From assembly GCA_963734625.1 (NCBI GenBank), contig CAVTHW010000003.1, positions 496,001 through 560,000 on the forward strand: DNA of 64,000 nt, read 5' to 3'. Position numbers and translations under genes: made by a program. Below the pieces are notes generated by a model. It ran no database searches, was not told where the DNA came from, and saw nothing but the letters and a program-made list of their open reading frames with translations. Below, in pieces: positions 54,589 to 62,621 of the stretch. This DNA comes from CAVTHW01 sp963734625 (GTDB lineage: Bacteria > Acidobacteriota > Terriglobia > Bryobacterales > Bryobacteraceae). Each line of letters begins with the position of its first letter. Position 1 is the first letter of the stretch.

Positions 54589-55602
54589 CTATTTCCGGCT
54601 CCGATCCGCGAACAGTTCACTCAGATCGATCGTGTAACGCCTCAGGTCCACTTGAGGGGACTTCTCCAGGATCGCCTTTCCTACTCGTTCCATCTTCGCG
54701 GATTCCGATCGCCGCCCCAACATCCGGAGCACGCGGGCGTACTGCACGAACATGACGCCGGTTAGGGGGTGTTCGGGACCAATGGTTGCATTGGCGCTTA
54801 TTAGCGCCTGATCGAGCAGTCGTTCAGCTTCGAGCGGCCGGCCGATTTCCATGTACAAGATGGCCAGAAATAGCGACGCGTCGAGCGTGTCCGTATGAGC
54901 CTCGCTATGGAGCCGGCTGTAAATGGCCAACGCTCTTTCGAGGTTCTCTAGCGCCTCGCGGTGACGTCGAGTCCGCAACTGGAAGTCGCCCAGTGTCGTC
55001 AGCACAGCAGCTACTTGATCGTCATGCCCCGTCAGCCTCTGAAGAATCGCGAGCGATTCCCGATAGGAGGACTCGGCTTCGGCGTACAAGCGCTGGCCCT
55101 CCTGCGCGTACCCCAGTTCGTGGAATACCTCCGCAATTTCCAGGGGGGCGGCTTCCAGATTCTCCCAGATCGTGAGGTGCCCGCGAAGGAGCCTTTCGGA
55201 GAGAGCGAATCGGCCCGTCGCGTTATACAACCTTGCGAGTCGGATGGCGGTGCTGAGGTGCCAGCGCAGATCGGACGCGGGATTGAAGTCCCAGGTGCCC
55301 ATCGCGCGATGCAGGAGGCGTTCCGCCTCTGCGAAGCGGAATTGGTTGGTGTAAATCGTGCCGAGCATGGCGTGGGCCATTGCCACGCTGAGGCTGGTGC
55401 TGGGGCCTGCCTTCTCAGCCGCTTGCACTGCTGGCTTCATTATTGCTTCGGCTTCGGAGTACTTTCCGCTCCCGCATAGTGCATCAGCCTTCGCTGCAGC
55501 TTGAAACAGCAGGTCCGTGGCGGCTGGTTGCTGCGCCAGCAGCAGCCCTCCCACGACCATCGTCGGCGCGAGCAGACGAAGAACTCGGTTGTATTGCGTC
55601 AT
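54589..55602 (-). CDS. Exported tetratricopeptide-repeat protein
   Basis: The start at 55602 gives MTQYNRVLRLLAPTMVVGGLLLAQQP, an N-terminal signal or anchor; 337 residues. Six TPR-like units follow (AEAIMKPAVQAAEKAG, AEAERLLHRAMGTW, GRFALSERLLRGHLTIW, YAEAESSYRESLAILQRL, HREALENLERALAIYSRL, PLEAERLLDQALISAN), typical of the fused TPR proteins that accompany signalling genes in Acidobacteria. It converges with the winged-helix/PD40 regulator and may belong with it. The long frame upstream of 55602 belongs to the disrupted secreted protein gene. Confidence 0.82.
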   Translation of the reverse strand: MTQYNRVLRLLAPTMVVGGLLLAQQPAATDLLFQAAAKADALCGSGKYSEAEAIMKPAVQAAEKAGPSTSLSVAMAHAMLGTIYTNQFRFAEAERLLHRAMGTWDFNPASDLRWHLSTAIRLARLYNATGRFALSERLLRGHLTIWENLEAAPLEIAEVFHELGYAQEGQRLYAEAESSYRESLAILQRLTGHDDQVAAVLTTLGDFQLRTRRHREALENLERALAIYSRLHSEAHTDTLDASLFLAILYMEIGRPLEAERLLDQALISANATIGPEHPLTGVMFVQYARVLRMLGRRSESAKMERVGKAILEKSPQVDLRRYTIDLSELFADRSRK

Positions 55603-55777
55603 CCCAACCAGAATTTCCGCTAGCGCGGCCCTTCTTCCTGAAATCACGCGTGGCAAGAGCGGCAGCCAAGCAGACCAGCCGGTCGCCCTTACTCGGGGAA
55701 TTCCAACTTGGTATTGGATCCGTCCAGTTCGATGTACTGAAGCTGGTCTGCGGCTGCCCCCTTGGTGACACTCACTC

Positions 55778-57949
55778 TTAGCCCAACTTCCGCGTTTTTG
55801 AAAACGGACCATTGAAAAGCAAGGACTTGTCCGTTTTTCAGTCACTATTTTGCGGTCTCCTCTCGCGTCCAGTTCTTGCGTGGCCGGATGACCTCCGGCT
55901 CGATGCCCAGCTTCGCGTACAGTTCGCGGTGCACCGGTTCCGGGGTGGTGCCCTTGCGGATGCGCAGCACCAGGCCGCCGTCGGTGGGCAGCACGATCGT
56001 ATTCACCTGGTGCGTCTTCAGGGTCTCACGCACCGTGGCCCAGGACGTGTGGACGCCTTGGTTGAGCAGCGTCTTCTCGATCGAGATCAGCAAATGGTAG
56101 GCCAGCACGCACAGGAATATGTGCGCTTCCACGCGGCCTTCCTTGTGATGAAAAACCGGCCGCTCACCCAGCGGCGACTTGAGCGTGCGAAACGCCGCCT
56201 CCGCGCGCGTCAGCAGAATGTAGATTCGCCAGGCCTCGTCCGCGCTGAGGTCCTCGCGGTCGGTCTTCAGTAAGTAACTCCCGTCGAGCTTCTCGGCCTG
56301 CGCCCGCTTGGCCTCATCCAGACTGTAATGAAACGTCTTGGCCCGGGCGTCGTACTCCATCCGGTAGTAACGCGCCACCCGCGAGTAGCGCTCCCTGAGC
56401 CGCCCGATGGACTGCTGCACCTCTTCCGGCTTGGTCCCTTTCCCCTTGCCCTTGGCCACGCGCTTTTCCAGTTTCGCCAAGTCCGCCACCAGCCGCTTTT
56501 CGTGCGCCTGCCGGATCGCGCGGTCCTTTTCCTTCCGCTCGCTGCTCACACACAACACGTGCGTCTCGCCGCCCGCTTGGCGCAGCTTTACCTGAATCGT
56601 CGATTTTTTCTGGAACGGGTTGCGCGGCGACGGCTCCCGCCGCACTTCTTCAAACTCCGCCGCGTCTTGAAACTCCTCCACCCATTCGTGCCGCTCGCTA
56701 TAGGGCGCGGCCACCAGATAGTGCAGGCCTCGCGCCCGGATCTTCTCCAGATTCTCCTCGCCCGACATGCCTCGGTCCACCACCACCGTCTGGCCGCTTC
56801 TCAGCCCCACCCGCTGGTCGAGCGCGGCGAGCATCTCCTCCAGCGTCGTCGAGTCGTGCCGGTTCCCGGCCATCACTTCATGCGCCAGCGGAAACCCGTC
56901 CCGGTTCACCGCCAGTCCCACCAGCACCTGTTTGCAGTCGCCGCGATGGTCCCGCGAGTACCCCCGCTGGGCTTTCGGGTTGGCCAGCGCACGGCCCTCA
57001 AAGTAGGTTGAAGTGACGTCGTAGAGAAACACCGTTTGATCCAGGTCAAACAGGTTCCGCTCGCGCTCGGCCAGAGCCGCTTCGATCTGGTTGCGGCGCG
57101 GATGCAGCTTGTCGAGATTGCGATACAGCGCGTCTTCGGCTAAGTCCTGAAAGTCCACCCCCAGAATGTCGGGCAGCGCCGTGGTGCGAATCCACTCCGG
57201 CATGGCCAACTCACTGGCGGGATGGATCAAGCGATTGAGGGTCATCGTGCAGGTCAACTGACGTGCCCGCTCCCCCAGGCCCGCTTCCTGCAGAATCGCG
57301 TCGATCCGGAGCCGCTGCCAGAACTGGTAGCCCACGTGGACCGGCCCGGCCTCGCGCGATTGCTCGCTGCGCACGGCGCCGGTCAACACGGCGATCTTTT
57401 CCTCGCCGGGTTCGACGCTGGTGGCCAGCGCCTGTTGATCCTGCTGGGCGCGGCGCCGGCGGGGCCCGGCCTTCACCTTGGCGACGAGCGTTTCCAATTC
57501 AGGATCGGGGCTGGCGGAGGCGAACAGATCCTGCTGGCCGGTGAGGGCGTTCTCCAGCTTGCGGGCCAGCTCGAGCCATTGCTCCTTGGGACGCGGAGAG
57601 AGGTCGCCGAGCGAGCAGATGATCTTCTGGCGGGGGCCTTTGGGGGTGAGGTGGCTTTCGACAAGGAGGTAGTTGAAGTAGGTCTTGCCGTGAACGGTCC
57701 GCGAAGCTTTGCGGATATACATACTCTAGACACTATTAAAAACGAGAAGACCGGAAGAGTCAAGAGAAATAATCACTATATATCGATATTGGATCGAGAC
57801 TGTCGGCAATCTATTGCCCCTACTAGTAGTCACTATTTCAGCGTTATCCAGACCTCATGACTGAAAACGAAGGAGTTGAATCGCAGCCTGAATCGAAACC
57901 GCCAGAAAACCGACCCCACCGGTCAGTGGTGGTGCGGAAGTTGGGTTAG
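55778..57949. mobile_element. IS1634-family insertion sequence (about 2.17 kb)
   Basis: The ends are proposed from an inverted pair: TTAGCCCAACTTCCGC (55778-55793) and GCGGAAGTTGGGTTAG (57934-57949), 14 of 16 matching, which bracket the transposase and coincide with where the host gene's coding sequence breaks off. A hairpin (AAAACGGAC 55802-55810 with GTCCGTTTT 55830-55838) lies just inside the left end. No clear target duplication was seen, so exact ends are provisional. Confidence 0.65.
55845..57722 (-). CDS. IS1634-family DDE transposase
   Basis: 625 residues beginning MYIRKASRTVHGKTYFNYLLVES, the usual IS1634 opening. The DDE catalytic residues can be placed: first Asp in VFLYDVTSTYFEG, second Asp in VVDRGMSGEENLEK, and Glu in LTRAEAAFRTLKSPLGERPVFHHKEGRVEAHIF with the Y/HxxxG-type context. 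The frame is intact, so the element may be active. Its terminal stop is within the left end region. Confidence 0.93.
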   Translation of the reverse strand: MYIRKASRTVHGKTYFNYLLVESHLTPKGPRQKIICSLGDLSPRPKEQWLELARKLENALTGQQDLFASASPDPELETLVAKVKAGPRRRRAQQDQQALATSVEPGEEKIAVLTGAVRSEQSREAGPVHVGYQFWQRLRIDAILQEAGLGERARQLTCTMTLNRLIHPASELAMPEWIRTTALPDILGVDFQDLAEDALYRNLDKLHPRRNQIEAALAERERNLFDLDQTVFLYDVTSTYFEGRALANPKAQRGYSRDHRGDCKQVLVGLAVNRDGFPLAHEVMAGNRHDSTTLEEMLAALDQRVGLRSGQTVVVDRGMSGEENLEKIRARGLHYLVAAPYSERHEWVEEFQDAAEFEEVRREPSPRNPFQKKSTIQVKLRQAGGETHVLCVSSERKEKDRAIRQAHEKRLVADLAKLEKRVAKGKGKGTKPEEVQQSIGRLRERYSRVARYYRMEYDARAKTFHYSLDEAKRAQAEKLDGSYLLKTDREDLSADEAWRIYILLTRAEAAFRTLKSPLGERPVFHHKEGRVEAHIFLCVLAYHLLISIEKTLLNQGVHTSWATVRETLKTHQVNTIVLPTDGGLVLRIRKGTTPEPVHRELYAKLGIEPEVIRPRKNWTREETAK

Positions 57950-58421
57950 GTGCTCGAATCTCGTGGTCCCTTTGACGATCTTCACCGGCAGTTTGTATGT
58001 TTTTTGGAACCCGGTGAAGATGGCAGTGGACCCCTGCACTGTCAACGTATACCTGCCCGGCTCCAATTGCACTTTTCCGGCCGCCGTGGGAGCTGAGAAA
58101 GAAATGTAATACGACTTGGCATAGCAAATCGCCAGGCTGGCGAGAGCGAGGGTCGTGGCGAAAAAAGTGTTTTGATTTTCATCATCAGATTTTCCTTAGG
58201 TCTTTCCTCGTTTCGAAAGTCATTTGACCTGAAAAGAGCGCCGAGATCCATACCTTGGGCGTATCCGCTTCATCTGATCCACATCCTCGCCCAATTGACT
58301 GATAAAACAGGACATCCTGCAGCCTCTGCACTGAAGAAAACCGTTCTGCATCTGACCGTTTGGATTGTGCCCACAAGGATTTGCCCTCTGAGATCGGGCT
58401 TTGGACGATCCGGTGATGTTC

Positions 58422-58533
58422 CTGCGGGCGCAATCAATGGAACGCTACGGCCAGATCCCGAACTCCCGGAAGATCACTCTGTTTCAGGCGGCGTCCTATT
58501 CAGCGATCCGCTAACCCCGGCAGCGGTCGACGC
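58422..58533. repeat. 112-bp direct repeat, copy 2
   Basis: Exact copy of 52042-52153. Here it carries an isolated NIPSNAP tail (last 31 codons) and reads into the 3' end of the GH3 gene on the other strand. Confidence 0.95.
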
Positions 58534-60980
58534 CTGAAGCCGGATGTCGCGCGACGAGGATCCAACCTGGATCGGGCGGTCGCCGCTCGCGATCACCCAA
58601 TCGTGCTTCTCCGTTGACCACCAGGACAGTTCGCGCGCGCCGATGTGGATGGTCACCCTCCCGACTCGCGCCAGGCCCCAGTTCAATGCGCTGAAAGCCC
58701 ACCAGCGACTGCGGCGCCATCGCGACCGGAGGATTGGCCGGAGGTCCCAAGTACACCTGCGTCACCTCGGCGCCCTTCCGCGAGCCGGCGTTGCGCACGG
58801 TGAAGGTCACGTCGATCCCGTCGCCGCTGCGCTTCACGGCGAGTCGCGAATACTCGAAGCGGGTGTAGGACAGTCCGTGGCCGAACGGAAAAAGCGGCTG
58901 GATCTTCTGCTGGTCATACCAGCGATAGCCGACGGCGATGCCTTCCGAGAAGGTGACTGCGGCCGCATTCGCATCCGTGCCCGTCGCCCCTGGAGGCGGT
59001 GGCGCCGTCCAGCGCTCGGGATGCCCCGCGGCGCGGGCAGGAGCGTCCTCGATCCTGGCAGGAAATGTCACCGGCAGCTTGCCGCTGGGGTTCGCCCGGC
59101 CCAGCAGTATATTGGCTGTCGCCCAGCCGCCCTCCTGGCCCGGAAACCACATCTGGAGGATGGCGCGAACCTTGTCCCGCCAGGGCATGGCGATCGGGCC
59201 GCCCGTGTTCAGGACCACGATCGTCCGCGAATTCACCGCGGCGATTCTTTCGATCAACTCGTCCTGGTCCTCCGGCAGCGACAACGTATCCCCGGTCCCG
59301 TACCAGGCGAATACCATGGCCGTGTTCGATGTCTTGGCGGCCGCAACCGCGGCCTCGATGCCCGCGCGGCGAAGCTCCGGCGTCATCCAGGCAAACCGGA
59401 CGTCTCAGCGGCGCCTCGCCGATCGAGTGAGCGGTGATCTCGATGCGGTGATCCCCGGCGCTCAGATGCGCCGTGCCACGGCCATTATCCCGCCCGTCGG
59501 TGGTTGGAAGAAGGCTCGACCACTTCTTCGCCGCCACCCCGCTGCCTCCAAAACCGGGCCCGCCGGTCCGGGCCACCATGCGGCCGTCGATGCTGATCGT
59601 CCCGCCGCCCTCCGCGCCGCCGCCGGTGGCCGGTTGCACCATGAAGGTGTAGTCTCCCCCTTCGAGCGCCCTCAGTGTTCCGGCCCAGGCGTATTCGGCG
59701 CCCGGCTCGAGTGCTGCCGGACCCTTGATGTCCGGAATCGGCACGCCGGTCAGGTCCACTCCGACCGAATAGACGACCTTCGCTCGGGGAACGAGCCTTT
59801 TCAGCGCAGCCAGGGGAGCGACCAGGCGAGCTTCGAAGCCTTGGGCGCGTTCGCCCATGAAGCCGGCGGCGAGTTGTCCGCCGGTTGGGCCGATCACCGC
59901 CAGCGACTCAAGGTCGGCGGCGGCCAGCGGCAGCGCATCGCCGTCGTTCTTAAGCAGCACCGCGCTCTGCTCGGCAATTCCCTGGACGCTTTTCGCGTCC
60001 GCCCCGATGTTGATTTTCGCCGCGCGGGCAAGCGGTTTCCGGCCAAGCAGGCCAAACCGGTCCATCTCGTACAGAATGCGGCCCACCGCTTGATCGATTG
60101 ACGAGACCGGAACTGCGCCGCTCTCGACCGCCGCCTTGAGCGCCTCCGTAAAGTACACCCCTCCACGGCGCCCGGCAATCTCCCGGCCAGGCATCTCTAA
60201 GTCCAGACCCTTTGTGATCGCGCCGGGGCTATGCACGGCCCCCCAGTCGGACGTAACGAAGCCCTTGAAGCCCCATTGCCTCCGCAGGATGTCATTCTGC
60301 AGCTCGCCGTTCTCGCACCCCCACGAACCGTTAATCATGTTGTAGGCGCACATCACCGACGCGACACCCGCTTTCACCGCGGCCTCAAAGGCGGGCAGAT
60401 AGACCTCGTGCAGTGTGCGCTCGTCGATTAGCACATTGTCGAAACCGCTGTAGCCGGCCAGGTGCTTGACCTGAGCCATTACGCCCTGACTCTGGATGCC
60501 GGTGGTCACTTCAGCGCCCAACCGCGCGGCAAGCAGCGGATCCTCGCTTAGAGTTGTATGGTTCCGGCGAAATAGTGGGTCGCGAACGATGTTGACGTAG
60601 GGCGCCAGAAAGACATCCTGTCCGAGCGCCTTCGCCTCACGCCCTAGCACTACTCCGTACAACCGGGCGACCTCGGGGTTGAATGTCGCCGCCAGCCCGA
60701 CGGGAGCCGGCAGTGCCGTGGCGTCCCTATTGACATTGACGCCTGGGGGACCGTCAGCAAAGCGCAGGGGAGGAATGCCCAGCCGGGGCAATCCCGGCCA
60801 GTAACCGGCTTGGCCCAGCGACTTAGGGTCGCGCGCGCCGTGGACCAGCGAAATCTTCTCGTCGAGAGTCATCTGCCGGAGGAGGGCCAGGATATCCCTC
60901 CCCGGCGCTTGCCCGGCGGCGGGAGGCATCCCGCTCAGACAAACTAGCAGAACCGCTAGGAATCCCGCCCGTGCGGGCAT
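58474..60980 (-). pseudogene. Glycoside hydrolase family 3 beta-glucosidase-like, two +1 frameshifts
   Basis: From 60980 the frame has a signal peptide (MPARAGFLAVLLVCLSGMPPAAG), then the GH3 barrel: GIPPLRFADGPPGV, GVMAQVKHLAGYSG, and GFKGFVTSDWGAVHSP with the nucleophile Asp. A PA14-like insert is present (YAWAGTLRALEGGDYTFMVQ). An extra base at 59405 shifts the frame. The sequence resumes with VRFAWMTPELRRAGIEAAVAAAK and the C-terminal barrel (GWATANILLGRANPSGKLPVTFP, PLFPFGHGLSYTRFEY). A second extra base at about 58658 precedes the FnIII-like end (IHIGARELSWWSTEKHDWV). The last codons read into the repeat copy. If the two bases are errors, this is a working exported glucosidase. Confidence 0.85.
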
Positions 60981-60984
60981 GCTC

Positions 60985-61518
60985 CTACCATTCCGAATCG
61001 CCTGGGGCCTTATCAAGGTAGAAAGGAACGGAGGCTGCCGTGTTCTCCCATGCCAGCTCCAGCTTGCCTGCCATCGCCGCGGTCTTCGTGAGCGTCAGCT
61101 TGCAGATCTCGACGGGAGCGGCGGGCTTCGCCAAGGTCATGACCACGCGGCCCAAGTCCATCTTCGGATCGTAGGCCAGCGCCTTCTGGCCGGATTGCTT
61201 GTTGATGATGAGCTGCCACTTGTCGGCCGCAACCAGGACATAGAGCGTGTAGTCGCCCTTGGGAACGTTAACGCCCTTGAATACGATATCGGCATCCGTA
61301 TGAAACGCCGCGGCGGCGCTTTCCCCTATACGCCAGACCTGGTTGTAGGGCACTACCCCGCCAAAAATCTTCCGGCCCTTCACCGATGGCGCGGAATACT
61401 TGACGCTGATGTTGTTGCCCTCGATAGTGAGCGAGGTCTGCGCGGGCGGCTGCTGGGCAAAACCACTCACGGCCAGCACCGCTAAAGCGGCGGCGCAGAT
61501 CAAACTACGATTCCTCAT
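60985..61518 (-). CDS. DUF2911 family exported protein
   Basis: 177 residues with signal peptide (MRNRSLICAAALAVLAVSGFA). The DUF2911 core is clear: ISVKYSAPSVKGRKIFGGVVPYNQVWRIGESAAAAFHTDADI, VPKGDYTLYVLVAADKWQLIINKQSG, and GKLELAWENTAASVPF at the end. These periplasmic beta-sandwich proteins have no known activity. It lies 4 bp upstream of the GH3 gene in the same direction, so they probably share a transcript. Confidence 0.92.
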   Translation of the reverse strand: MRNRSLICAAALAVLAVSGFAQQPPAQTSLTIEGNNISVKYSAPSVKGRKIFGGVVPYNQVWRIGESAAAAFHTDADIVFKGVNVPKGDYTLYVLVAADKWQLIINKQSGQKALAYDPKMDLGRVVMTLAKPAAPVEICKLTLTKTAAMAGKLELAWENTAASVPFYLDKAPGDSEW

Positions 61519-61538
61519 GATGCTATCAGCCTCCTACT

Positions 61539-62621
61539 TCATTTTATCGTCCCCTGGGCAACTATGGCTTCGGGGCTCTTCTTCTTCGGCACTCCCTTGG
61601 TGTGGCAATCCGCGCACTTTACCCAGTGGATGTTGTGTTTGCTGTCGGCCGACTTGAAGGTCGTATCCATCTTCTCGACATCCAGACCGCAGTTCGACAT
61701 CTTCGGGTGGCAGGAAGCGCACGATGCCCGCGTCTTCTGCCCGTGCTGCTGGTGGCACCCCAGACAACTGATTCCTTCATGCACCCCGATGCCGGTCCGG
61801 TCGTCGCCGCTCGCGACCTGCATGGTTGACTGGGGAGCATGGCACTGGTAGCAGAGGGCCTGGCGCTGGTCCGTACTCATCTTGACCGCCCTCTCACCCT
61901 CCAGCATCACCGGGAGCGGCAACTCCGCAATGGGCACCGATTGTTGCGTCCGTCGGTCGTAGAAGGCCAGCGATGGCCGCGCGATCTCTTGCGCCGGACC
62001 GGCGACGCGGCCTTCCACGCTGGTCTTCTTCAACTGCGGGCCTTGCCGGTGGGTGATGTGACATCCGATGCACGGCATCGACGGCTCGTTTGCCAGCTCC
62101 GCCGGAAGCATGCGCCAGGGGCCCTTCCGATCGATGGGCGCCACCAGGTCGGCGATCCCGCCTTCGAAGTACATGCCATGGCACCGCAGACAATCGTCCA
62201 TCAACCGGTTCTGGGTGTTGTGGGTCTTGTCCAGGAAGATCCGCGCGTAGCTGGCGCTGTGCGGACCCGACTCCCAGGCCGCGTACTCCTGCCGGTGGCA
62301 GCTTTTGCACCGCGCTGTCATGTCCCCTATGAACTTATTCCCCAGCGTAATCTGTTCCGGCAGCTCTCCACGCAGGTGCTGTACCATCCGGTTTATGTTG
62401 TTCGTATGAAACGAGAGGTCCGTAGTGATCGCGAAGCCGTGGCACTTTTCGCAGCCAGTGCCGCGGTGGCTGGACGAGTTCCAGGTGTTGTACACAGTCT
62501 GCATCTCGTGGCATGTGGTGCAGCGCACGCCCCCGCCCGTCTCGAAATACAGGCTTCCTGACGGCACCAGAATTACCACGGCCACCACCACCAGGGCGAA
62601 GATGAGGAGGATCCTCTTCAC
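61539..62621 (-). CDS. Membrane-anchored nine-haem cytochrome c
   Basis: The GTG at 62621 gives (M)KRILLIFALVVVAVVILVP, a single membrane anchor; 360 residues. Nine CxxCH motifs are present: CTTCH (34-38), CEKCH, CKSCH, CLRCH, CIGCH, CYQCH, CLGCH, CASCH and CADCH. The arrangement resembles NapC/NrfH-like or octahaem-type electron carriers. The start overlaps the stop of the GMC oxidoreductase as GTGA, so the two are translationally coupled. It probably accepts electrons from the GMC enzyme and passes them to or from the quinone pool. Confidence 0.9.
   Translation of the reverse strand: MKRILLIFALVVVAVVILVPSGSLYFETGGGVRCTTCHEMQTVYNTWNSSSHRGTGCEKCHGFAITTDLSFHTNNINRMVQHLRGELPEQITLGNKFIGDMTARCKSCHRQEYAAWESGPHSASYARIFLDKTHNTQNRLMDDCLRCHGMYFEGGIADLVAPIDRKGPWRMLPAELANEPSMPCIGCHITHRQGPQLKKTSVEGRVAGPAQEIARPSLAFYDRRTQQSVPIAELPLPVMLEGERAVKMSTDQRQALCYQCHAPQSTMQVASGDDRTGIGVHEGISCLGCHQQHGQKTRASCASCHPKMSNCGLDVEKMDTTFKSADSKHNIHWVKCADCHTKGVPKKKSPEAIVAQGTIK

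Larger units (their letters stand above)
55689..58186 (-). pseudogene. Small secreted beta-rich protein gene split by an IS element
   Basis: The N-terminal part is on the right (58186 down to about 57950): MMKIKT, then after a homopolymer shift ATTLALASLAICYAKSYYISFSAPTAA, QLEPGRYTLTVQGSTAIFTGF and LPVKIVKGTTRFEH. The C-terminal part is on the left of the element (about 55777 down to 55689): SVTKGAAADQLQYIELDGSNTKLEFPE and a stop. Joined across the element they give a typical 120-residue acidobacterial exported protein with ending (I)ELxGSxTKLEF. The ribosome site AAGGAAA precedes 58186. The insertion is the clear cause of loss. Confidence 0.75.

Noticed and set aside
55841..57838. Direct repeat AGTCACTATTT near both ends of the IS element
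   Set aside because: Considered as a target duplication, but both copies lie inside the better-supported inverted ends, so they are more likely internal.
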